From NCBI GenBank assembly GCA_964247755.1, contig CAXTVX010000011.1:7313-71312 (forward strand): a stretch of DNA of 64,000 nucleotides, read 5' to 3'. Within the stretch, counting starts at the first letter, position 1. Each line of letters starts with the position of its first letter. The translations under genes and the position numbers were made by a program. Below the pieces are notes generated by a model, which saw nothing but the letters and a program-made list of their open reading frames with translations, ran no database searches and was not told where the DNA came from. Shown here in pieces: positions 16,952 through 26,162 of the stretch. The DNA is from Lichenicola sp964247755 (lineage in GTDB: Bacteria; Pseudomonadota; Alphaproteobacteria; Acetobacterales; Acetobacteraceae).

Positions 16952-19308
16952 GGTGTACCCTTCGCGAGATGCGATGTGCCGGCCGCCTCGGCGCCCTCCG
17001 GCCCGACGCGGCGGACGAAATCGAGCAGGCCGCCGTGGCAGGCTTCCGGCGAGAAGTGGCGACGCGCCGCCTCCAGGGCCCGCGCGCCCAGCTGCAACCG
17101 TGCCGCGCGGTCCCCAAGCTGCGCAAAGGCGGCGCGGAACTCTGCCGCGGTGTCGGCCTGGAGCACGGCGCCCGCGACCTGGGCGCCGATGCCCTGCAGG
17201 GTCGTTTCGGTGGCGATCACCGCCTTGCCGTGGCCCATCGCCTCGACCAGCTTGATCTTGAGGCCCGAGCCCAGCCGAAGCGGCGAGACGACGATGCCGG
17301 CGCGCCGGTAGGCCGCGTCGAGATCGTCCACACGGCCGAGCAGCACGACGTTCCGCGGCACGGCCGACAGGCTGCCGCAGCAGGTGCCGGCGATCTGCAG
17401 CCGCATCCGTGAACACTGTTCAAGCAGGCCCGGCCAGACCTCGCGCAGGAACCACTCGATCCCGTCGATGTTGGGCAGCGCGTTGCTGCCGACGAACAGC
17501 ACGGTGTTGTCCTCCCCGGGCTGCGGGGCGGCCACCGGCGACACCGCCATCGGCGCCAGGATGACCTGCCGGTGCGGCAGCAGCCGCGACACCGTGCCGC
17601 CCTCGTCCGCCTGGATCGCCACCACCGCGTCCGCCTGGTCGAGCAGGGCCATCTCGCCATCCCGGTCGAGTCGCACGATCCTGCGCTCGGGATCCTGGGA
17701 GAAGAACAGGTCGTGCATGACCACGGCGCTGGGCGTGCGCGGCTGCAGCGCGAACGGGATCGCCTCGTTCAGGAAGGCGTAGTCGGTGAGGATCGCCTGC
17801 GACGGACGGACGGCGTTGGCGACGAACAGCTGGTCGGCATCGGTGAGCGGGACCGTGATGGCGTGCGGCGCCTTGCGGTTCCACTTCTCGACCGTGATCC
17901 CGAACCGGCCCAGCAGCCGGCCGGCGATCCCGGCTGCGGCACGCAGGCCGATCCGCGGGTCGCTGGCGATCACCACCCGGCCGAGCCGGACCGCGCCGCG
18001 TATGCGGATCGACGCGAACACGTCCATCGCCGGATCGAGCCGCAGGAACGGCCAGCGGCCGAACATGGCCGGCGACGGGGAAACGAGGTCGATCCGGTAG
18101 CCGGCCCGCTTCAGGCTGTCGCACAGGCCGAGAAGATAGGCGGAGCTGCCGTTGCTGATGCCGACGATCCGCTGCCGCGACAGCAGGCTGACGCGGCGCT
18201 CCGCCGACGCGGCCGGGATGCCGCGCGGCACCTGGCGCTCGTGCGCGGGCTTCGGACGCAGGCGACGCAGCCGGTCCCGGACGGGGATACGCAGAAGTGC
18301 TGCGGCCGCAGGCCTGGTGCAGGCGACGCGCAGCGCCTGCCCCCAGCTCCGGTGCTTGAGCGCATCCACCAGCCGCTCGAAGTCGACCGCCCGCAGGATC
18401 GTGTCGCGTCGGCGGTCGAGTGCGGCCACCACCCGAACGGAATGGAACGGCGAGGCGGGCAGGGTGGCGCGAAGTGCCTGGTCCGCCGCCAGCATCGGCA
18501 GCAGCGTCGCGGTCGACAGCCGGTGCGAGATCGACCGGCCGTGGCGGCGATAGAAGTACGTCATCTGCGGCTCGACCCGGAACCGCGCGCCGGCCAGCAG
18601 CAGGCGGAGCACCAGGTCGTAGTCCTCGGCAATCGGGAGGGCCGGATCGTAGCGGCACCCCGCCTCCTCCATGAACGACCGGAGGAACAGCGGCTTCAGG
18701 TAGCCGAGCGGCACGGCACCGGAGAACAACCGGTTCGAATCGATGTAGTTCGCGACGGAGACCATGCCGTCCGGCGGCAGACGATCGAGCAGCGGACGTG
18801 CCGGGAGCATCCGCGCGTGATCGAACACCATCTGGTTGTCGGCGACGATTTCCACGCCCTCCGCCGTGGCGGCGTCGACCAGGCGCGCGAGGCGCTGCGG
18901 ATGCAGGAAGTCGTCGCTGTCCAGGATGGCGATCCAGGTGCCGCGCGCGACGGCCAGGCCCTGGTTCCGCGCAGCACCCGGGCCGCCGCGCTGCGCCGTC
19001 CGCAGCAGCCGGATACGGCCGTCGCGCGCTGCCAGCCGGCGCACGCGCGACACGCTGTCATCGGTCGAGCCGTCGTCGACGACGATGATCTCGATGTCGC
19101 GCAGCGTCTGCCGCAGGGCGGAGGCGAGCGCATCCTCGATGAACGCCGCGCCGTTGTGGTTGGCGACGACCACGCTGACCACAGGCACGGCGGAGCCGCC
19201 GGGGCGGGACGCCTGCACGGTATCGGCCTCCCCCGCGCTTCCGCCGGGTGCGGCAGGCGGGTGCACCAGGAGTTCGGCGAGGCCGTGCTCGCTGTCCGCG
19301 GCGGTCAT
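16948..19308 (-). CDS. Bifunctional glycosyltransferase (GT2 fused to GT4-like)
   Basis: A 786-aa cytoplasmic protein. Residues ~43-300 form a GT-A fold GT2 domain (VSVVVANHNGAAFIEDAL, VVDDGSTDDS with the metal-binding Asp at 78-79, and ILDSDDFLHP). After a ~90-residue linker, residues ~385-780 are GT-B: an N-lobe starting RQRIVGISNGSSAYLLGL, then NTVLFVGSNALPNIDGIEWFL and the donor-binding LGSGLKIKLVEAMGHGKAVIAT. It probably adds two successive sugars of the repeat unit. The start overlaps the GH16 gene's stop (ATGA). Sugar donors cannot be read from sequence. Confidence 0.92.
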   Translation of the reverse strand: MTAADSEHGLAELLVHPPAAPGGSAGEADTVQASRPGGSAVPVVSVVVANHNGAAFIEDALASALRQTLRDIEIIVVDDGSTDDSVSRVRRLAARDGRIRLLRTAQRGGPGAARNQGLAVARGTWIAILDSDDFLHPQRLARLVDAATAEGVEIVADNQMVFDHARMLPARPLLDRLPPDGMVSVANYIDSNRLFSGAVPLGYLKPLFLRSFMEEAGCRYDPALPIAEDYDLVLRLLLAGARFRVEPQMTYFYRRHGRSISHRLSTATLLPMLAADQALRATLPASPFHSVRVVAALDRRRDTILRAVDFERLVDALKHRSWGQALRVACTRPAAAALLRIPVRDRLRRLRPKPAHERQVPRGIPAASAERRVSLLSRQRIVGISNGSSAYLLGLCDSLKRAGYRIDLVSPSPAMFGRWPFLRLDPAMDVFASIRIRGAVRLGRVVIASDPRIGLRAAAGIAGRLLGRFGITVEKWNRKAPHAITVPLTDADQLFVANAVRPSQAILTDYAFLNEAIPFALQPRTPSAVVMHDLFFSQDPERRIVRLDRDGEMALLDQADAVVAIQADEGGTVSRLLPHRQVILAPMAVSPVAAPQPGEDNTVLFVGSNALPNIDGIEWFLREVWPGLLEQCSRMRLQIAGTCCGSLSAVPRNVVLLGRVDDLDAAYRRAGIVVSPLRLGSGLKIKLVEAMGHGKAVIATETTLQGIGAQVAGAVLQADTAAEFRAAFAQLGDRAARLQLGARALEAARRHFSPEACHGGLLDFVRRVGPEGAEAAGTSHLAKGTP

Positions 19309-20276
19309 GGTGTGTCCCGCTTCCAGATCTTCACCGAACGGACGGCGAGGGTCGCCGGAAACCGCGTTTTCCGGTCCGGCGGGCCGGGCCAGCTGCCCAT
19401 GTCACCCACGGCCAGGTCGACGACGAGGTAGAACGGCTGGTTCATGTCGCGCGGCGTGGCCCTGCGCGCGACCATCCTGTCGTCGAGGTAGAAGGTGATC
19501 GTGTCCGGCTGCCAGTCCAGCGCGTAGCGGTGGAAGTCCCGGGACAGGTCGCCCGCGTTGTTGGCGCGGTCGGTGGTCGTGCTGCTGTTGTAGCTGCGCG
19601 GCTCGCTGTGCACCCAGGCCGCGTCGGTCGAGTGCAGCGACGCGTAGGCGACGTCGGTGTCGTTGCCGAGCAGCTCGGCGATGTCGATCTCCGGCGGCCA
19701 GCTCCGGTCCAGGGGAAGCAGCCAGAACGCGGGCCACAGCCCGGCACCCTTCGGCACCCGCGCGGTCACCTCGAAGTAGCCGTAGGTCTGGGCGAACGGG
19801 TAGGTGTTGAACGCGCCCGACAGGTAGCGCCGCTTCATGTCGGGCGGCAGCGTCGCCGCCGCGGCTGCCGGCATCGGCGAGGCGGTGATCAGCAGCGCGC
19901 CGTCGCGGACCGAGTACGGGTCGATCCCGAGCTTCGCCATCGCGTCGGCATCCGGATAGGCCTCCTGCTCGTGCGGCAGGCTGGCCCAGGCGGCGTCGGT
20001 CCCGTCCGCCCGGTCGAACGGCGGCCGCAACCCGCCGAGCAGCCCGGCGTCGAGGACGAAATCCTTGTCGTCGAAGGGCCTCGCGGCCGCAGCCGGAGCC
20101 ACCGGACCGTGCCGCCAGGCCGGCATCGTCCCGAACGACAGCGCAAGGACCGGCAGGCCGGCATGCGGCGTCACGGCGGTTTCCGTCGCCTGCGAGACCG
20201 GCACGGCCGCCAGGCCCAGCATCGCGAGGCACGCCAGGGCCGCTGGCCGAGGCCGGACGGGCGATCGATCCGGCAT
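19305..20276 (-). CDS. Glycoside hydrolase family 16 (operon copy)
   Basis: A 323-aa exported GH16 enzyme. The start at 20276 gives a signal peptide (AALACLAMLGLAAVPVSQA). The catalytic ExDxxE motif is EIDIAE at ~195-200, flanked by GLWPAFWLLPLDRSWPP. The FHRYALDWQPDTITFYLDD and PFYLVVDLAVGDMGSWPGPP segments are typical of bacterial endo-beta-glucanase/ExsH-like depolymerases. It likely trims or releases the operon's own polymer in the periplasm or outside. ATG shares its A with the previous stop (TGATG), so it is translationally coupled. A second GH16 gene lies at 35784-36761. Confidence 0.93.
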   Translation of the reverse strand: MPDRSPVRPRPAALACLAMLGLAAVPVSQATETAVTPHAGLPVLALSFGTMPAWRHGPVAPAAAARPFDDKDFVLDAGLLGGLRPPFDRADGTDAAWASLPHEQEAYPDADAMAKLGIDPYSVRDGALLITASPMPAAAAATLPPDMKRRYLSGAFNTYPFAQTYGYFEVTARVPKGAGLWPAFWLLPLDRSWPPEIDIAELLGNDTDVAYASLHSTDAAWVHSEPRSYNSSTTTDRANNAGDLSRDFHRYALDWQPDTITFYLDDRMVARRATPRDMNQPFYLVVDLAVGDMGSWPGPPDRKTRFPATLAVRSVKIWKRDTP

Positions 20277-21766
20277 CACACGTTCTGGGCGGGCGGCAGG
20301 AGCATGGCCGGGATCGTGCGGACCATGATCTCGATGTCGCGCCGGAACGACCACTTGCCGATGTACTGGAAGTCGTACTCCACCCGCTTGCGCAGCTGCT
20401 CCTCGGTGTCGGTGTTGCCACGCCAGCCGTTGACCTGCGCCCAGCCGGTCATGCCGGGTTTCACCCGGTAGCGGAGCATGTATTCGGGAATGACCTCGGC
20501 GTAGATCCGCCCGTCGGCCTTGGCGCGCGGCGCATGCGGCCGCGGGCCGACCAGCGACATCTGCCCGATCAGCACGTTGAGCACCTGCGGCAGCTCGTCG
20601 ATCGAGTACTTGCGCAGGATCTGGCCGACCCGCGTGACCCTGCGGTCGCCGGCGGTGACCAGGGTTTCCGCCGCGGTGTCGGCCTGCGCCACGTGCAGGC
20701 TGCGGAACTTGAAGATGCGGAACGGCCGCCCGAACTGCCCCGACCTCACCTGGCGGAAGAACACCGGCCCACGGCTGTCCAGCCTGATGCAGATCGCCAC
20801 GACGATGAACAGGGGAACCAGCGGCACCATCAGCAGGGCGGCCGCACACACGTCGACCGCGCGCTTGAGGAACGCGCCCGAGCTGGAGAACGGGGGAATC
20901 ATCAGCGTCGGCATCACGACGCCATGCAGCTGCCCCTCTCCCTGCCCCGGCAGCGCCGGCGGGACGTGGTCCGGGATCAGGCGCACCGTGAGCGGCAGGA
21001 AGCGCAACCGGTCGATCAGCTCCGAGATGCGCGGCCCGGCCGACCAGGGCAGCGCCATGTAGACCTCGGACAGCTCGGCGTCCTGGATGAAGCTGACGAG
21101 GCTGTCGATCGGACCGAGGCAGGGCAGCAGGCTGGTGAGCGGTCCCGGCCGGTTGTAGCGGTCGTCGAAGAAGCCGATGACGCGGAGCTGGCTGTGTCGG
21201 GTCCTCCGGAGCTGCGTGAACATCTTGGCCGCCATCTCGCTGTTGCCGAGAAACGCGACCGTTCTCGGCACCGGCAGCGCGGCCAGGACGTTCTCCTTCA
21301 ACCGGCCGTTCGCGACCTGGACCGCGGCGATGCCCGATGCGGCCACGACGAACCAGAGGGCCAGCGCCTCGATCTGGTTGCGGCCATGCGCATGCGCGGC
21401 CAGCAGTGCGAGCAGCAGGGTGAGCCAGACCAGCCACGTCGTGTCGGGCTGCCGCCTCGGAACCAGCTGCCGCAACACCGTCGCGATCGTGGCGATGCCG
21501 AAATAGGTGACGGCAAGCGTGTGCACGTCGTCCGCGCCGGCAAGCGCCGGGTCGGTGGCGACGGCGATCATGCCTCCGACCAGCACGGCGAACGCTTCCA
21601 GCAGCAGGCTCGCCAGCGTCAGGACCAGGAAGCCGAGCCGGTACAGCCACTTCCGCAACGTCGCCTTCTCGTAGTCCAGCACCGCACGTTGCGACGCCAG
21701 GGTGTCCGGGCTCAGGTCGCCGAGCGGTGGGCTGGTTTCGGTGAACGGCTGTTGTGCGATGGACAT
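20276..21766 (-). CDS. Polyprenyl-phosphate hexose-1-phosphate transferase (initiating enzyme)
   Basis: A 496-aa membrane enzyme of the WcaJ/GumD/PssY type. It starts repeat-unit assembly by transferring a sugar-1-phosphate, usually glucose-1-P, to undecaprenyl phosphate. The N-terminal half has about four or five membrane spans and a Rossmann-like CoA-binding domain (VAFLGNSEMAAKMF, VIGFFDDRY). The C-terminal catalytic part has AVDVCAAALLMVPLVPLF, RSGQFGRPFRIFKFRS, SIDELPQVLNVLIGQMSLVGPRP and the KPGMTGWAQVNGWRG motif. It is complete and normal in length. Gap of 18 bp from the hydrolase gene upstream. Confidence 0.95.
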   Translation of the reverse strand: MSIAQQPFTETSPPLGDLSPDTLASQRAVLDYEKATLRKWLYRLGFLVLTLASLLLEAFAVLVGGMIAVATDPALAGADDVHTLAVTYFGIATIATVLRQLVPRRQPDTTWLVWLTLLLALLAAHAHGRNQIEALALWFVVAASGIAAVQVANGRLKENVLAALPVPRTVAFLGNSEMAAKMFTQLRRTRHSQLRVIGFFDDRYNRPGPLTSLLPCLGPIDSLVSFIQDAELSEVYMALPWSAGPRISELIDRLRFLPLTVRLIPDHVPPALPGQGEGQLHGVVMPTLMIPPFSSSGAFLKRAVDVCAAALLMVPLVPLFIVVAICIRLDSRGPVFFRQVRSGQFGRPFRIFKFRSLHVAQADTAAETLVTAGDRRVTRVGQILRKYSIDELPQVLNVLIGQMSLVGPRPHAPRAKADGRIYAEVIPEYMLRYRVKPGMTGWAQVNGWRGNTDTEEQLRKRVEYDFQYIGKWSFRRDIEIMVRTIPAMLLPPAQNV

Positions 21767-21784
21767 TCCGGGATCCAGACGGGT

Positions 21785-23635
21785 TCAGGATCGAGAGGAA
21801 GGGATCGTCATCATGCGGAGCGGGTCGGATACGAACGACCTGCCGGACGAAGGTTCAGCCGGCCCCGGCACGTCCGCTCTCGCTGCCGCCTTCTGCATCG
21901 GCCTGGTCCCCGTTTCGTTGACGACCCGGCACACCTCCTCGATGAACTGCAGGCGCGCATCGTGCTCGAGCAGCGCGTGGTCCGCAGCGGAAAGCAGCCC
22001 GACCTGAACATTTGGCATGCGACGGAATCTTTTCCTGCTCCGGCCGAAGTAGTGCGCAAGCTCAGACAAGCCGGGATCGCCCTCACTGTAGAGCAGGCGC
22101 ACCCGGACCTCACGCGATTTCAGCACGCGGAACCATCTCATTATTTGGCCGGATCGTGTTTCGATCCCGGTCGACCGTTCGAGCAGGTTGCAGATGCGGC
22201 GATACAGGCCCGTCACCGGACGACGGCACAGCGCCATCAGGATGACGCCGACGGCGACCTCGCCTTTCGCGAGTCTCGTCCACGCCGCAGGCCGCGTCAT
22301 GGCGTGCAGATAGAAGCCGAGCGGGCGTCGCGGCCGCCGGTTGCCGATCTTCAGCGAGATGGTGGTGTTCCAGATGAACTTCTGCAGGTTGACGAGGATC
22401 GCTGCCCGGATGCGAGGCTCACGCAGGGTGGCATGGAACGCCGAGTAGGCGCCGGAGCAGATGCCGACCAGCACCGGATCCCGATATCCCGCCGCGTCCA
22501 GAGCCGTCACCGCCGCGACGACGTCGTCGGCATTGCGGCTCGCATACGGATCCGGATCATTCTCGGACAGTGCGGCGCTGTCGCCGAAGCCGGCGAGGTC
22601 CATGCGCAGCGAGCACACGCCGACGGCGGCGAGCCGTCTCGCCAGCGTCACGAACACGCGCCCGTCGCCGACGTGGCGGCCGAAGCCGGTGTTCGGCATG
22701 ACGACGACGGGCCCGGCCGGATCGCGACCGGCGGCGGGACAACACAGGATGCCGAACAGGGCGCCGGCTGGGCCGAACGCGAACGGCCGCTCGGTCGCCT
22801 CCGGCAGCCTGAGCAGGCCGTCCGCCGCTCGCGCCGGATGCCGCGCGGCGGCCGGCACCGGCCCGGCCGGGAGCTGCTCGCACCACCGCGTGACCATGTC
22901 GAAAGCGGGATGAGGGATCCTGCTGGACAGCGCGTCCTGCAGGTAGTCCGCCCCGCCCGGGAAGGGCTGCCTCGTCACGCGGCAGCCCTGCGCCTCCAGG
23001 CGGCTTGCCAGGGCCGCCGCCAGCCGGCCGCCGTTCTCGTGCATGAGCAGCACGCGTTCGGCGGGAACATGCAGCCCGTCCAGGTCGAGACTGGACAGGT
23101 CGGCGAGGGTCTGCCCCGTCAGCCTGTCGCCGACCACGTCGAGGTAAGCGCCAGGCAGATGATCGCCAGGCTGCGGGTCGGGAAGAAGGTTCACCGCACG
23201 CCAAGTCTTTGCCAGCAGGGACAGCTCCCGGACATGGCTCCTGCCCGACACCACGGGGGCCAGGCAGGCGATCCCGTCCACCCGCTCGATCGCCTCGGCG
23301 GCGCGCAGGGCCAGCGTGGCGCCGAGCCGCAACCCGATCAGGACCACCCTGTCCGCGCTCGTCACGTCACGAAGGTGGCGGACCGCCTCCGGCACGCTGG
23401 CCTGCCAGGCCGACAGGCGGTCCGGATCGGTTCCGGATCCGGCGGAGTCGCCGGTGCCGGGATAGTCGAAGCGCAGCACGTGGAAGCCGCACGCCACCAG
23501 CCGCTCGGCGAGAACGATCCAGCCGCGATGGGCGATCATGTTCTCGTGGCCGAAGGTCGGGCACAGCACAGCACCCCTGGTGCCGCTGCCCGGGTGCAGC
23601 CAGCCGAAGCATCCGGCGAACGTGACCGGGATCAT
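21785..23635 (-). CDS. Tandem alpha/beta-hydrolase protein with replaced nucleophiles
   Basis: A 616-aa protein with two serine-aminopeptidase-like alpha/beta hydrolase domains (about 1-270 and 285-590), similar in type to hydrolases found in exosortase and polysaccharide loci. In domain 1 the nucleophile elbow is GLRLG (Arg103 in place of Ser). In domain 2 it is GICSG (Cys393 in place of Ser), with a possible His near the C-terminus in SAADHALLEHD. Domain 1 is thus probably not a serine hydrolase; domain 2 could be a Cys hydrolase or an acyl-transfer enzyme. No signal peptide. ATGA overlap with the GH2 gene. A role in acyl decoration is inference. Confidence 0.85.
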   Translation of the reverse strand: MIPVTFAGCFGWLHPGSGTRGAVLCPTFGHENMIAHRGWIVLAERLVACGFHVLRFDYPGTGDSAGSGTDPDRLSAWQASVPEAVRHLRDVTSADRVVLIGLRLGATLALRAAEAIERVDGIACLAPVVSGRSHVRELSLLAKTWRAVNLLPDPQPGDHLPGAYLDVVGDRLTGQTLADLSSLDLDGLHVPAERVLLMHENGGRLAAALASRLEAQGCRVTRQPFPGGADYLQDALSSRIPHPAFDMVTRWCEQLPAGPVPAAARHPARAADGLLRLPEATERPFAFGPAGALFGILCCPAAGRDPAGPVVVMPNTGFGRHVGDGRVFVTLARRLAAVGVCSLRMDLAGFGDSAALSENDPDPYASRNADDVVAAVTALDAAGYRDPVLVGICSGAYSAFHATLREPRIRAAILVNLQKFIWNTTISLKIGNRRPRRPLGFYLHAMTRPAAWTRLAKGEVAVGVILMALCRRPVTGLYRRICNLLERSTGIETRSGQIMRWFRVLKSREVRVRLLYSEGDPGLSELAHYFGRSRKRFRRMPNVQVGLLSAADHALLEHDARLQFIEEVCRVVNETGTRPMQKAAARADVPGPAEPSSGRSFVSDPLRMMTIPSSRS

Positions 23636-26142
23636 GGCCGGGCCCTGAACGGGACGGGCTGCAGGCCGTTCAGCGCCTCGACGATCCCCGCCGGCGGCGC
23701 GGTGACGCCCGGATCGGGCAGCAGCACCAGCCGCCGCGTGCGGCCCGGCGGCAGGTGGAACCAGTCGTCGCTCGGCCGGTAACCGTCGAGCGTGACGTGC
23801 ACCGCCTGGGCGAACCGGGTCGCGGCGACGTCGAGCACCCAGCTGCCGTTCTCGCGCGACAGGACGGCGCTCAGCCCGAGATCGTCGGGAGGCAGGCTGC
23901 GACCGAGCGGGAAGTGGAACGCCTCCGACAGGATCCGGCCGGACGCGGCGCAGCGGAGCGTGGCGACGGTGATGCCGTGCTCTGGCGGCCCGAAGCGGTA
24001 CGCGCGGTTGATGTCGAAGAAGCCGTCGAGCATCGACTGGCTCGACAACGAGACGCTGCCACGGGCGCCCACGGTGATGGCGCGCTGCGCGGCCACGACC
24101 GGAACCGAGCCGCGCTTCAGGCAGGCCAGCTCCGCCACCGCCGCGACCGGCTCCGCCGTCTCATTCAGCACGTGCAGCGCCAGCCCGTCACAGCCCTCGT
24201 CCGACAGCAGGATCTGCACCGGGGCCAGCACCCGCCGCAGCCCGTGCCACGCCGCCTTGGGATGGCCGTGGCTGTCGATCACGCCCCAGCCGCTGCCCGG
24301 CGCCACGTCCTGGAGCTGCCAGACCAGGGCGCCGGCGCAGCTCGATCCCGGCCGGCGCCATTCCGCCAGCACCGCCTCCATCAGGTCCGCGGTGACCGCC
24401 CGCGACAGCTGCCAGTAGCGCTCGGTCTCCTCGCCCCGCAGGCGGGCCGGGTCCACCCCGTAGAGCTCGCCGAGGTAGTGGTCGCGTATGTCGGCAAAGG
24501 TCCAGGCGACGCCGCGATCGCGCGGACCGGCTTCCAGGTCGCAGGCGGCGGGCGAGGCCGACGAGGGCGGGTTGGCGAAGGCCAGGCACTCGGTCGCGAA
24601 TCGGACGCCGGCGCGCCTGGCATCGTCGAGCGGCCGGCGGTAGGCGCCGACGCCGTAATAGTGGGCAACCCCGGCACTCACCGTGATCGGCAGCGGGCCG
24701 CCCCAGGGCGAATGCGGCACGTAGTGCAGGTCCGGCTTCAGCTGCGCGACCAGCGCCGGCAGGACGGTCTCGAAGAACGGCATCTGACGGCGCTGGGCGT
24801 CCAGTCCCAGCATCGTCGCCTGCTGGGCGATCTCCGAGCCGCCGCACAGCACCACCAGCGACGGGCTTGCCCCGAGGCGCCCGACCAGCTGCTCGACTTC
24901 CAGCAGGGCGTCGTCCCGGAAGTCCGGTCGCTCGGTGGCGTAGTCCAGGTTGGCGAACATGAGGTCCTGCCACACCAGGATGCCCATCTCGTCGCACACC
25001 TCGTGGAAGCAGCTACTCTCGTACAGCATGGTACCGCCGACGCGGACCATGTTCATCCCGGCGTCCACCACCAGCCGGAGCCAGCGCGCGTAGGTGTCGC
25101 GGTCACCGCCGAGGCCGAGCAGGTCGGCGCTGGTCCAGCACGCGCCACGGCAGAACACCGGCGTGCCGTTGATCTCGACCGCAAAGCCGGCGCCGTCCTC
25201 GCCGCGCAGGATGCGGACGTCGCGGAAGCCGGTGCGTCCCAGATGCAGCTCCCCGGCCTCGTGGACCAGGAAGACGTCGTGGAGGGTCGCCGCGCCGTGG
25301 GTGTGCGGCCACCAGGGCTGCACGTCGGGCAGCAGGACCTCGGCGACGAGGGCGCCGTGCCCGTCATCGCGGAAAGGGGCTCGGTGGTGGCCGATCCTGA
25401 TCGACAGACCGGGTGGGGACGCCGCGCCGGCTGCGAACCGGATGCGGGCGGAAACCACGCCGTCGCGTCCGCGCAGCGTGCTCGACAACCGGCAGCTCTC
25501 GATCGCCCCGTCACCGCCGCTCCGCTCGATGGGGCGGTATGGACCGACGGCGTGGAACGACGGGCACCAGCCGGGCATGTGGCCGAGCAGGGTCTGCCTG
25601 TGCTGGCGCAGGCCGTTGGACGTGACCAGCCTGGTCCGCCAGCGGGCGCGACCGGCGGGAGCCTGCAGCGCCCGGCCCAGCGAGCGGAAGCGGATCGCCA
25701 GCATGGCCCCGCCCGTGGCCGGGACCGTGACGGTCTGCGTCACGAACATGCTGGTGGAGGTCGCGACGTGACGGTCGTCGATCCAGATCTCGGCCAACCC
25801 GGCCAGCCCGTGGAAGGTGATCGTCTCGTCCGCCTCGGTCCGGATCGCCGCCCGATACCAGACGTCGTGGTCGTGCAGCGGGCGGATGGCGGCTCCGTCC
25901 TTCCCGGCAGGATCGAGCAGCGCCTGCAGGGCGGTCCCGGGAACCGGCGCCGCACGCCACCCGGCCTGCCGCGGCAGCAGGTCCGGGGCCGGGGCCGCAT
26001 CGGGCGCGGTGACGATCATCGACCAGTCGGCCAGCAGCGGCCTCGGCAGCGACGGGCGCACCGGCGCCGCACCGACGGGCGGCGGCGCGATGCCGTGGGC
26101 CGAACCAGTCTCCCGAAGAACCGTGCAGCTGTGCTGATCCAT
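23632..26142 (-). CDS. Glycoside hydrolase family 2 protein (beta-mannosidase-like)
   Basis: An 836-aa GH2-type enzyme. It has an N-terminal jelly-roll sugar-binding domain (DVWYRAAIRTEADETITFHG, GLAEIWIDDRHVATSTSMF), immunoglobulin-like domains and a TIM barrel (GMNMVRVGGTMLYESSCFHEVCDEMGILVWQD). The acid/base Glu is probably E437 in LCGGSEIAQQ, where beta-mannosidases usually have GNNE. FATECLAFANPP is the likely nucleophile region. No signal peptide is visible, so it would act in the cytoplasm, unusual for a hydrolase in an export operon. It may edit intermediates or even act as a transglycosidase; that is inference. Confidence 0.87.
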   Translation of the reverse strand: MDQHSCTVLRETGSAHGIAPPPVGAAPVRPSLPRPLLADWSMIVTAPDAAPAPDLLPRQAGWRAAPVPGTALQALLDPAGKDGAAIRPLHDHDVWYRAAIRTEADETITFHGLAGLAEIWIDDRHVATSTSMFVTQTVTVPATGGAMLAIRFRSLGRALQAPAGRARWRTRLVTSNGLRQHRQTLLGHMPGWCPSFHAVGPYRPIERSGGDGAIESCRLSSTLRGRDGVVSARIRFAAGAASPPGLSIRIGHHRAPFRDDGHGALVAEVLLPDVQPWWPHTHGAATLHDVFLVHEAGELHLGRTGFRDVRILRGEDGAGFAVEINGTPVFCRGACWTSADLLGLGGDRDTYARWLRLVVDAGMNMVRVGGTMLYESSCFHEVCDEMGILVWQDLMFANLDYATERPDFRDDALLEVEQLVGRLGASPSLVVLCGGSEIAQQATMLGLDAQRRQMPFFETVLPALVAQLKPDLHYVPHSPWGGPLPITVSAGVAHYYGVGAYRRPLDDARRAGVRFATECLAFANPPSSASPAACDLEAGPRDRGVAWTFADIRDHYLGELYGVDPARLRGEETERYWQLSRAVTADLMEAVLAEWRRPGSSCAGALVWQLQDVAPGSGWGVIDSHGHPKAAWHGLRRVLAPVQILLSDEGCDGLALHVLNETAEPVAAVAELACLKRGSVPVVAAQRAITVGARGSVSLSSQSMLDGFFDINRAYRFGPPEHGITVATLRCAASGRILSEAFHFPLGRSLPPDDLGLSAVLSRENGSWVLDVAATRFAQAVHVTLDGYRPSDDWFHLPPGRTRRLVLLPDPGVTAPPAGIVEALNGLQPVPFRARP

Positions 26143-26162
26143 CGACGTCGACTGGCGGCAGA

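Noticed and set aside
13937..17311. A 1124-codon open frame on the plus strand
   Set aside because: It is antisense to the Wzy, Wzc and glycosyltransferase genes, rich in Arg/Gln/His/Ala, and has no motif; it arises from GC-rich codon bias.
20534..23782. A 1082-codon open frame on the plus strand
   Set aside because: Antisense to the glycosylphosphotransferase and tandem hydrolase genes, both with clear motifs; composition is that of a shadow frame.
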